A DNA stretch of 5,571 nucleotides from UBA1858 sp965658595 (GTDB lineage Bacteria; Pseudomonadota; Gammaproteobacteria; UBA4575): assembly GCA_965658595.1 (NCBI GenBank), contig CBFHSW010000003.1, positions 1-5,571 of the forward strand. The letters run 5' to 3'. A program made the translations under genes and the position numbers. Under the pieces are notes generated by a model, which made no database searches, was not told where the DNA came from, and saw nothing but the letters and a program-made list of their open reading frames with translations. Below are positions 1 to 5,571 of this stretch, one piece after another (position 1 is the first letter of the stretch; each line of letters starts with the position of its first letter).

Positions 1-488
1 AAACGTGCCAGATTAGCGGTGCGATGTATCTTCATGGTCACGGTCGCGCCTGAGGCAATCTTGTGCACGGTGGGCGTGAGTGGGGCAGAATGTCTTTGGG
101 GCAACACTACCGCATCTACACCGGCAGCATCAGCTGTTCTAAGACAGGCACCGAGGTTATGCGGATCACTGACTTCATCAAGCATTAAAATCAACGGCGG
201 ATGTGTAACGTCATCCACCATTGCAATGACATCTTGCTCATCTATCAATTCGGTGGCCTGACAACTAGCGGCAATGCCTTGATGTTGAGTACCCTCGCAT
301 AAAGTATCGAGTTTTGGACGTTGTATGGTTTGAATAGAGATACCAAACTGCTGAGCTTGTTGTGCACAAACTTCGACACGTTTATTTTTCTTGTTTTGTT
401 CTATCCATAACGTTTGGATGCGGTCTGGCTGACATCTTAGAAGGGCGGATACGGTATGCAACCCGGGAAATACTTCCTGTTTACTCAT
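1..488 (-). CDS. rlmB: RlmB, 23S rRNA (guanosine-2'-O-)-methyltransferase, partial (3' end beyond window)
   Basis: This is the N-terminal 162 residues of a TrmH/SpoU-type (SPOUT) methyltransferase; full-length family members have about 245 residues, so the C-terminal third lies outside the window. By homology it uses S-adenosylmethionine to methylate the 2'-O of G2251 in the peptidyl-transferase P loop of 23S rRNA. Residues 1-77 form the small substrate-binding domain (PGLHTVSALL near the start, HQGIAA at 69-74). The SPOUT fold begins at about 98, with the motif LDEVSDPHNLGACLRTADAAG at 103-123. Asn111 and Arg117 match the conserved Asn and Arg of the active site. SAPLTPTVHKIASGA at 134-148 and NLAR at 159-162 also fit. 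The start overlaps the rnr stop as ATGA, suggesting translational coupling; no convincing Shine-Dalgarno is seen, and the start aligns with the E. coli protein. One oddity is that the usual GAxE..P..VTNLAR reads GATVTMKIHRTANLAR here, losing the Glu. Family assignment is secure; the exact rRNA target is inferred from homology. Confidence 0.95.
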   Translation of the reverse strand, partial: MSKQEVFPGLHTVSALLRCQPDRIQTLWIEQNKKNKRVEVCAQQAQQFGISIQTIQRPKLDTLCEGTQHQGIAASCQATELIDEQDVIAMVDDVTHPPLILMLDEVSDPHNLGACLRTADAAGVDAVVLPQRHSAPLTPTVHKIASGATVTMKIHRTANLAR

Positions 489-2857
489 GATTGTGGTTTT
501 CTATTTTTCTTTCTTTTGCCTTTCCTCTTCGCAGGGGAAGCTTTTTTAGAGTCTTTTTGTGGTGAATACGGGGAGTCTTTTTTGGATCCTTTTTTGGAGG
601 TTTTTTTAGAGGTTTTTTGGGTGTCTAACTCTTTTTTAGCACGTGCACGTGATTTACGTGACGGCAGTTTTGGACTATCTGGGTTTTCTAATTGAAAGTC
701 TATTTTTCGATCATCGATATCCACGCGTGCTACACGTATATTGCAAGTCATGCCTAAACGATAGTGTTGACCTGTCAGCTCGCCTTCTAAGGCCATGGTA
801 GAAGAATTATAGTGATAGTAGTCGTCTGACAACGTGCTGATGTGTACCAGGCCTTCTATATAGATATCACGCAGTTCAACAAATATTCCAAAGGCAGTAA
901 CACCGGTAATTTCCCCTTCAAATACCTTGCCCACTTTATCCTGCATGAACTCACATTTTAACCAGAGTGTCGCATCTCGAGTGGCATCATCGGCACGTCG
1001 TTCAACCATTGAGCAATGCTCACCTTGCAGGACAAGATCGTTGTGTGTGTACTGAAAATTATCAGCTGTTTGACAATCAGCGAGGTGGCTGATGGCACGA
1101 TGAATAATTAAATCAGGATAACGACGTATAGGCGAAGTGAAGTGTGCGTAGAGAGGATGTGCTAATCCAAAATGCCCCTTGTTGTCAGGACTATATACGG
1201 CTTGAGATAGAGAGCGTAACAGCATGGTCTCGATCCAGCGATCTTCTTGGCGCTGATTAATCTTAGTGATTAACTGAGCGTAGTGTTTGGGCTCCGGTTT
1301 TTCACCTCCACCCAATGTTAACCCCAATGTTTTGAGTAATTCATTGAGTTCTTTGAGCTTGGTTTCGCTGGGGCCTTCATGTACTCGATAAAGTCCGGGA
1401 CATTTATGTTTTTCTATGTAACGAGCTGCCGCTACATTGGCCAAGATCATGCACTCTTCAATAATTTTGTGAGCATCGTTGCGTTCATAAGGCGCAATTC
1501 TGACAATTTTTTGTTCTTCACCAAATTCAATTTTTGTTTCAGTGGAGTGAAATTCTATAGCACCGCGTTGAGCGCGTGATGCGAGTAAGACTTTAAACAG
1601 ATCATGCAAGTGATCGAGTGGTTCACATAAAGCTCCTAAGTTCTCACGCATGCTAGGGTCTTTATCAACTATACCGGCGGCCACTTCAGTGTAGGTAAGA
1701 CGTGCATGAGATTGTATCACTGCTTTATAGAATCGATAGCTACGCAAGCCTCCTTTGGCGGCTAGACTCATTTCACATACTAGAGTCAATCGAGGCGTAT
1801 TTGGTCTGAGTGAACACAATCCATTGGATAGATTCTCTGGCAACATGGGGATAACACGCCCAGGGAAATACACTGAGGTACCACGCCATTGGGCTTCACG
1901 ATCAAGTTCGGTGCCTGTTTGGACATAGAAAGACACGTCAGCAATAGCGACATATAACTTCCATCCTGAATCGGTCGGTTGGCAATAGACAGCATCATCA
2001 AAATCTTTAGCATCTTCACCATCAATAGTCACAAATGGAAGATGTTTTAAATCAACGCGTTGCTCAGACTCGACTTGGATAGAGTCTTCTGAGAAAGAGT
2101 CTGCTTCTTGTATTACTTCATCCGAGAATTCATTGGGTAGACCATGTACTCGTATTGCGATATCAATTTCCATTCCAGCACCCATATGCTCACCGAGGAT
2201 TTCGCTAATAGCGCCTATGGGTTGATTGCGTTTTGAAGGTTGTTCTGTAATCGTAGCGATCACAATTTGGCCTTTTTCGGCGTCACCTCGGCAGTCGGCA
2301 GGGATAAAAATATCTTGATGAATCTTTTTGTTATCAGGAATGACAAAGGTTAGGCCACGTTCTTCGTGATAGCGACCAACAATTTCTTTGTTATGACGTT
2401 CTAAAACTTCAACTAAATGGCCTTCTTTGCGTCCATCAGGTTTGATTCTACTGATTTGGACCACAGCGCGGTCACCATTCAGTGTGGCACGCATTTCCCT
2501 GGGCGATAAAAAGATGTCTTTTCCAGCATCTTCATCAGGCGATAAAAATCCAAATCCATCAGGATGAGCAATAATACGACCACGTACTAAGTCGGCATGT
2601 CCCACAGCCAGATAGCAGTTTTTCCGATTACGAATTAATTGTCCGTCTCTTTCCATTGCACGCAGGCGGCGTGTCAGTGATTCGACATCTCTGTCATTGG
2701 ATAAGCCGAGTGATTGTGTTAACTGCGTGAATGAAATCGGGCCTTCATTCTTTTGAATGATTTTAAGTATGACTTCACGGCTAGGGATAGGATGTTGGTA
2801 CTTACTTGCTTCGCGCTTGGCGTATGGATCCTTGATTTTCTTTTTCGAATTAGCCAT
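485..2857 (-). CDS. rnr: Ribonuclease R (3'-5' exoribonuclease, RNB family)
   Basis: RNase R is a processive hydrolytic 3'-5' exoribonuclease of the cytoplasm that degrades structured RNA, defective rRNA and mRNA, and takes part in tmRNA-linked quality control (known for the family). At 790 residues it is close to the E. coli length (813). Visible domains are a winged-helix N-terminus (about 25-85, with RLRAMERDGQL at 64-74), two cold-shock OB domains (about 88-150 and 158-235), the RNB catalytic domain (about 270-595), an S1 domain (about 643-724, GEITGVTAFGIFVEL at 648-662) and a basic tail (733-790). The metal-binding aspartates are Asp279, Asp285, Asp287 and Asp288 in TIDGEDAKDFDDAVY. The HFTSPIRRYPDL motif is at 572-583. 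The start is fixed by an in-frame TGA 12 bases upstream and by alignment of DPYAKREASKYQHPIPSRE with E. coli RNase R. No Shine-Dalgarno is evident. The tail contains SKK repeats encoded by long A runs. The stop overlaps the rlmB start by ATGA. Confidence 0.98.
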   Translation of the reverse strand: MANSKKKIKDPYAKREASKYQHPIPSREVILKIIQKNEGPISFTQLTQSLGLSNDRDVESLTRRLRAMERDGQLIRNRKNCYLAVGHADLVRGRIIAHPDGFGFLSPDEDAGKDIFLSPREMRATLNGDRAVVQISRIKPDGRKEGHLVEVLERHNKEIVGRYHEERGLTFVIPDNKKIHQDIFIPADCRGDAEKGQIVIATITEQPSKRNQPIGAISEILGEHMGAGMEIDIAIRVHGLPNEFSDEVIQEADSFSEDSIQVESEQRVDLKHLPFVTIDGEDAKDFDDAVYCQPTDSGWKLYVAIADVSFYVQTGTELDREAQWRGTSVYFPGRVIPMLPENLSNGLCSLRPNTPRLTLVCEMSLAAKGGLRSYRFYKAVIQSHARLTYTEVAAGIVDKDPSMRENLGALCEPLDHLHDLFKVLLASRAQRGAIEFHSTETKIEFGEEQKIVRIAPYERNDAHKIIEECMILANVAAARYIEKHKCPGLYRVHEGPSETKLKELNELLKTLGLTLGGGEKPEPKHYAQLITKINQRQEDRWIETMLLRSLSQAVYSPDNKGHFGLAHPLYAHFTSPIRRYPDLIIHRAISHLADCQTADNFQYTHNDLVLQGEHCSMVERRADDATRDATLWLKCEFMQDKVGKVFEGEITGVTAFGIFVELRDIYIEGLVHISTLSDDYYHYNSSTMALEGELTGQHYRLGMTCNIRVARVDIDDRKIDFQLENPDSPKLPSRKSRARAKKELDTQKTSKKTSKKGSKKDSPYSPQKDSKKASPAKRKGKRKKNRKPQS
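578..613 (-). repeat. Three tandem 12-bp units in the rnr 3' end (T/G-S-K-K repeats)
   Basis: Read on the minus strand, ACCTCTAAAAAA, ACCTCCAAAAAA and GGATCCAAAAAA follow one another and encode TSKK-TSKK-GSKK (residues 749-760 of RNase R). A fourth, separated, DSKK occurs at 769-772. The units lie in the unstructured basic tail after the S1 domain. This pattern fits expansion of a low-complexity lysine tail by replication slippage. Confidence 0.7.
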
Positions 2858-2909
2858 ACAGTGTATTCAATTGATAAAACAACGATACTAACGGTTTTGG
2901 ATCGACATA

Positions 2910-2941
2910 GCGAATAAGGATATTTGAATTGGCTTATTCGC
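2910..2941. repeat. 9-bp inverted repeat in the purA-rnr gap
   Basis: GCGAATAAG (2910-2918) and CTTATTCGC (2933-2941) are perfectly complementary across a 14-base loop. It lies in the only real intergenic space of the window. On the minus-strand transcript no run of U follows the second arm, so it does not look like a standard intrinsic terminator. It could be a protein-binding site, an RNA processing or 3'-protecting hairpin for purA mRNA, or chance. Confidence 0.5.
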
Positions 2942-2944
2942 CAA
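2917..2944 (-). promoter_or_regulatory. Weak candidate sigma-70 promoter for rnr-rlmB
   Basis: On the minus strand, TTGGCG (2939-2944) and TATCCT (2917-2922) are separated by 16 bases, each matching four of six consensus positions. They lie about 60-90 bases before the rnr start and overlap both arms of the inverted repeat, which would suit an operator. In AT-rich sequence such matches are common, so this is only a suggestion. Confidence 0.2.
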
Positions 2945-2971
2945 TATGAACATGCTCATATGATAGGCTAT

Positions 2972-4261
2972 TTAATATATTGAACGTCGAATAATGTTTT
3001 CACTGCGCTCAGGGCCAGTAGAAATCATATCGATGGGAACATCTAACAAAGCTTCCACTTTGTTAATGTAGTCCTTAGCCTTCTGAGGGAGAGCATCAAA
3101 ATCAGTGATGCCCACAGTAGAACTTTTCCATCCTGGCATAGTGATGTATTCAGGCTCGCAATTTTCGATATTATCGGCATTCAAAGGTAAGGAATTGAGT
3201 GATTCACCGTTAATCTTATAGGCCACACAAATCTTCAACTCTTCAAGTGTGTCTAGAACATCCAGCTTAGTGAAACAGATTCCACTGATACCATTGATAT
3301 GAGCAGCGCGTTGTAATGCTACTGCATCTAACCAACCACAGCGACGCTGGCGTCCAGTGGTTGCTCCGAATTCATGGCCACGAGTTCCTAGTTCTTCACC
3401 GACTGTGTCACTAAGCTCAGTTGGGAAAGGCCCGCCACCCACGCGTGTGGTATAAGCCTTAACTATACCCAATACATAATCAATTGAGCGAGGAGGTATG
3501 CCGCTGCCAGCGCAAACACCACCTACCGTTGTGTTGGAAGAGGTTACGAAGGGATAGGTGCCATGATCAATATCTAACAAGGTACCTTGTGCACCTTCAA
3601 ATAGAATCTTTTTATTATCTTTTTGTAGATGGTATAGGCGTGCACTGACGTCAGTCATCATAGGCATCATTACTTCTGCCCAAGTTTGAAGCTGATCAGC
3701 TAGTTGCTGATAATCGCACTGTTCATGCTGATAGTAATTCTTCAATGTGAAATTATGTAGATCCACAACCTGTTGTAATCGTTCCAAAGCAGTGTCCATC
3801 TGGGTGAGATCACCAAGACGTAATCCACGGCGAGCAATTTTGTCTTCATATGCTGGGCCAATACCGCGACCGGTCGTACCGATGGCGGATTTGCCACGGG
3901 CTAACTCACGCGCTTGGTCCAGTAAAATATGGTACGGAAGAATCAACGGACAGCCATCAGATAAAAACAACTTGTTACGCACCTCGACATTGCGGGCCTC
4001 TAGCATTGCTATTTCTTCTAGCAGAGCCGCGGGTGACAGCACTACGCCATTGCCAATAAAGCATTCAACATTCTGACGTAAAATACCTGAGGGTATGAGG
4101 TGTAGAATGGTGGTTTTATCTCCTACTACGATAGTATGACCAGCATTGTGTCCGCCCTGAAAACGAACCACAGCATCTGCCTGTGCTGTGAGCATATCGA
4201 CAATTTTGCCTTTGCCTTCGTCACCCCATTGGGCACCTAATACGACCACATTGTTATTCAT
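2972..4261 (-). CDS. purA: Adenylosuccinate synthetase
   Basis: This cytoplasmic GTP-dependent enzyme joins IMP and aspartate to form adenylosuccinate, the first committed step from IMP to AMP. At 429 residues it has the normal bacterial length. Motifs, in order, are the GTP-binding GAQWGDEGKGK loop (9-19) with catalytic Asp14, GGHNAGHT (36-43) with catalytic His42, the signature GTTGRGIGPAYEDK (128-141), FEGAQGTLLDIDHGT (221-235), KAYTTRVGGGPFPTE (268-282), FGATTGRQRRCGWLD (298-312), the guanine-contacting TKLDVLD (331-337) and STGPERSENI (414-423). All key residues that I can check are present. The start codon overlaps the hisZ stop as ATGA, and an AAGGA ribosome binding site lies six bases upstream, so purA is probably translated both by coupling and independently. 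The N-terminus aligns directly with E. coli PurA. No terminator with a U-tract is visible after it, so read-through into rnr is possible. Confidence 0.99.
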   Translation of the reverse strand: MNNNVVVLGAQWGDEGKGKIVDMLTAQADAVVRFQGGHNAGHTIVVGDKTTILHLIPSGILRQNVECFIGNGVVLSPAALLEEIAMLEARNVEVRNKLFLSDGCPLILPYHILLDQARELARGKSAIGTTGRGIGPAYEDKIARRGLRLGDLTQMDTALERLQQVVDLHNFTLKNYYQHEQCDYQQLADQLQTWAEVMMPMMTDVSARLYHLQKDNKKILFEGAQGTLLDIDHGTYPFVTSSNTTVGGVCAGSGIPPRSIDYVLGIVKAYTTRVGGGPFPTELSDTVGEELGTRGHEFGATTGRQRRCGWLDAVALQRAAHINGISGICFTKLDVLDTLEELKICVAYKINGESLNSLPLNADNIENCEPEYITMPGWKSSTVGITDFDALPQKAKDYINKVEALLDVPIDMISTGPERSENIIRRSIY

Positions 4262-5445
4262 GATTTATCCTTAATCATCCATTGTCCATTTTCACAGACC
4301 AAAATTTTAGAGCAGTTTTCAGACTCGATTGCTTCTGCATGGGCGCTTAATCCTGTTACTACGATGTGACCGTCTGTACGCAGTTCTTGTATTTTCTGCA
4401 ATAAGGCTGAGTCGTCCTGTGCCGGCGCAAAAATTACTTCGCTCGGATTGTCTGTATTTGCATCACTTACTTCGATAAGTTTCTTGAGATCGGCACTGAA
4501 GCCAGTCGCAGGTCGTGCGCGGCCAAAGTTCTCACCGATGTTGTCATAACGACCACCGCGTGCCAGTTCTTGTCCTTGTTGCGCGCAAAAAGCCGTAAAT
4601 ACCACGCCTTGTTGATAGTGATAACCGCGTGATTCGGCTAGATCAAAGTGTAAATCTGTCGCTTTCAGTCTAGTTTTAAGAACGCTGCTTAATTCTTCTA
4701 AATAATCTAACTGCTGTGGTATGGCTGTTTCTTGAAGGTTTAACTGTTCGCGTGCACGCGTCAAAACATCCGCCTTGCCATGTAGAGTAATAATGCTCAT
4801 ACAGGCATTTTTTAGTTCGCAACTGGCATCGACATTACTCAGTAAAGTGGCCATATCAGGTTCTGACTTGCGTTGTATTATCGACAGGAAATCTTGATTG
4901 AAATCTTTTCCTAATGCCAGTTGATCCATTAAGGTGTCAACAATGCCGGTATGACCGAGATCCATTAAGATATTATCAATACCACAATGGGTGAGCATGG
5001 TTTCCATCAATTGAATGATTTCTACATCACTGGCAAGACCCGTATGACCATATAATTCGGCACCAATCTGCATTGGGCTTCGAGTTCCGCCTGAGCTTTC
5101 TGGCAATGTATGCAAAACGGTATCGCAGTAGCATAAACGTGTGGGGGCTTGTGAACCTAGACGATGGGCTTCGATACGCGCTACTTGTGGCGTCATATCG
5201 GCATGGATACCCATACTGCGACCGCTCATTTGATCAGTCAGTTTGAAAGTTTGTAAATCTAAGTCTTCACAATCGCCTAATAAGAGTGAGTCTAAGAATT
5301 CGATAAGTGGGGGAATGACCATTTGGTAACCCCAGACATTGAACAAATCTAGACATTTTCGGCGGGTGGATTCAATGATTGCTGCATTTTCAGGCAGGAC
5401 TTCTTCTATTCCTGCAGGCAATAGCCAACGATTTTTTGTGGACAT
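4258..5445 (-). CDS. hisZ: ATP phosphoribosyltransferase regulatory subunit HisZ
   Basis: HisZ is a histidyl-tRNA synthetase paralogue with no tRNA-charging activity. It assembles with short-form HisG, activates it, and mediates histidine feedback inhibition at the first step of histidine synthesis. The 395 residues fit the family, which has the class II synthetase core but lacks the HisRS anticodon-binding domain. Visible landmarks are RWLLPAGIEEVLP (6-18), ADMTPQVARIEAHR (82-95), the motif 2 region RLCYCDTVLHTLP (103-115), QIGAELYGH (126-134), the histidine-site-like FDLAESRGYHYQQGVVFTAF (267-286), and GGRYDNIGENFGRARPATGFS (297-317). The position before ADMTPQ is His81, where I recall Arg being usual in the family. 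The ATG is the first possible start, because an in-frame TAA lies six bases above it, and the N-terminus fits the family. No Shine-Dalgarno is visible. A separate true hisS and a short hisG should exist elsewhere in the genome. Confidence 0.95.
   Translation of the reverse strand: MSTKNRWLLPAGIEEVLPENAAIIESTRRKCLDLFNVWGYQMVIPPLIEFLDSLLLGDCEDLDLQTFKLTDQMSGRSMGIHADMTPQVARIEAHRLGSQAPTRLCYCDTVLHTLPESSGGTRSPMQIGAELYGHTGLASDVEIIQLMETMLTHCGIDNILMDLGHTGIVDTLMDQLALGKDFNQDFLSIIQRKSEPDMATLLSNVDASCELKNACMSIITLHGKADVLTRAREQLNLQETAIPQQLDYLEELSSVLKTRLKATDLHFDLAESRGYHYQQGVVFTAFCAQQGQELARGGRYDNIGENFGRARPATGFSADLKKLIEVSDANTDNPSEVIFAPAQDDSALLQKIQELRTDGHIVVTGLSAHAEAIESENCSKILVCENGQWMIKDKS
4268..4272 (-). promoter_or_regulatory. 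Ribosome binding site of purA
   Basis: AAGGA, read on the minus strand, sits six bases before the purA ATG and inside the last codons of hisZ. It supports the overlapping ATGA start. It is the clearest Shine-Dalgarno in the window; hisZ, rnr and rlmB have no comparable one. Confidence 0.75.
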
Positions 5446-5466
5446 GGGTGGTTAATCACTAGTGCT

Positions 5467-5571
5467 TTAACGAATAAGGCTTAAGAATAACACGCCTGAT
5501 AGCATGCTCACCAATCCAAATAGCCTAATAGTTCGATCCGGCAGGGTGTTTATTGAAATCCACACCCTGCG
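5467..5571 (-). CDS. DUF2065 family (YjeT-like) small inner-membrane protein, partial C-terminus
   Basis: An open frame enters from the window edge and gives 34 residues before TAA, too short for ordinary ORF listing. The translation contains INTLPDRTIRLFGLVSMLSG followed by VLFLSLIR. This matches the C-terminus of E. coli YjeT in pattern: a short LPD-containing loop, a basic residue, then one hydrophobic helix of about 17 residues ending in a basic residue. Family members have about 60-65 residues and two membrane helices, so roughly half the gene is missing here. The function is unknown. The family is typically encoded right after hflC, whose product with HflK modulates the FtsH protease, and just ahead of hisZ or purA, which agrees with the 21-base gap to hisZ. 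The frame was assigned by motif match and position, not by length. An inverted repeat lies inside this coding stretch. Confidence 0.82.
   Translation of the reverse strand, partial: RRVWISINTLPDRTIRLFGLVSMLSGVLFLSLIR
5541..5570. repeat. GC-rich 9-bp inverted repeat within the DUF2065 coding sequence
   Basis: GCAGGGTGT (5541-5549) and ACACCCTGC (5562-5570) are perfect reverse complements with a 12-base loop. The hairpin would form in the coding mRNA ahead of hisZ. No T-run follows in either direction, so it is not a standard terminator. The role is unknown and chance is possible. Confidence 0.5.

Noticed and set aside
2858..2971. Possible rho-independent terminator after purA
   Set aside because: The hairpin at 2910-2941 has an AT-rich stem and a long loop, and no U-run follows on the transcript strand.
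3747..4076. A 109-codon open frame on the plus strand
   Set aside because: It lies wholly opposite purA, whose motifs are intact. Its translation is low-complexity, rich in R, S and P, and resembles no family I know. Similar plus-strand frames at 19-261, 456-695, 1379-1579 and 3850-4059, and the minus-strand frame at 1786-2025 inside rnr, are also shadows.
4749..4760. 12-bp palindrome CGCGTGCACGCG in hisZ, and a similar CACGTGCACGTG at 640-651 in rnr, plus several other GTGCAC sites
   Set aside because: Each is explained by Ala/Arg codons such as GCA CGT or CGT GCA CGC. They are scattered in coding sequence without regular spacing or common context.
5471..5479. CGAATAAGG recurs here and at 2911-2919
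   Set aside because: This copy falls at the end of the DUF2065 gene, encoding LIR-stop, and lacks the second inverted arm. A 9-base match between two sites is expected by chance in a window of this size.
1..5571. A previously undescribed system in this window
   Set aside because: All substantial genes belong to well-known housekeeping families in a conserved order. No unexplained coding stretch, array, mobile element or large noncoding region remains.

Overview
The window looks like a core chromosomal segment of a gammaproteobacterium. Everything codes on the minus strand, so transcription runs from high to low coordinates. In that direction the layout is: the 3' end of a DUF2065 (YjeT-like) membrane-protein gene (5571-5467), hisZ (5445-4258), purA (4261-2972), a 114-base gap, rnr (2857-485), and the 5' part of rlmB (488-1), which runs off the window. 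The gene order hflK-hflC-DUF2065-hisZ-purA-rnr-rlmB is, from general knowledge, a conserved gammaproteobacterial neighbourhood. The hflKC genes would be expected just beyond position 5571. E. coli has a similar cluster, but it lacks hisZ and carries nsrR between purA and rnr. This genome is therefore of the Pseudomonas-like type with a short, HisZ-dependent HisG. Base composition looks moderately AT-rich (mid-40s % GC by eye). The proteins are close to the E. coli families but clearly diverged. I cannot name the genus.

Region by region: positions 5467-5571 encode the last 34 residues of the DUF2065 protein, followed by 21 noncoding bases. hisZ and purA overlap by four bases (ATGA), and purA has its own clear ribosome binding site. 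The 2858-2971 gap is the only sizeable noncoding stretch; it holds a 9-bp inverted repeat and a weak possible promoter for rnr. rnr and rlmB again overlap by ATGA.

The genes are functionally mixed. HisZ activates the first step of histidine synthesis. PurA makes the first committed intermediate of AMP synthesis. These two pathways are linked, because histidine synthesis consumes ATP and releases AICAR. RNase R degrades structured RNA and rRNA, and RlmB methylates G2251 of 23S rRNA, so the downstream pair belongs to RNA metabolism and ribosome quality.

I found no mobile element, CRISPR array, tRNA, rRNA or obviously new system. The points worth a second look are small: a lysine-rich, homopolymer-laden 3' end of rnr, substitutions at a usually conserved RlmB motif, and two 9-bp inverted repeats.
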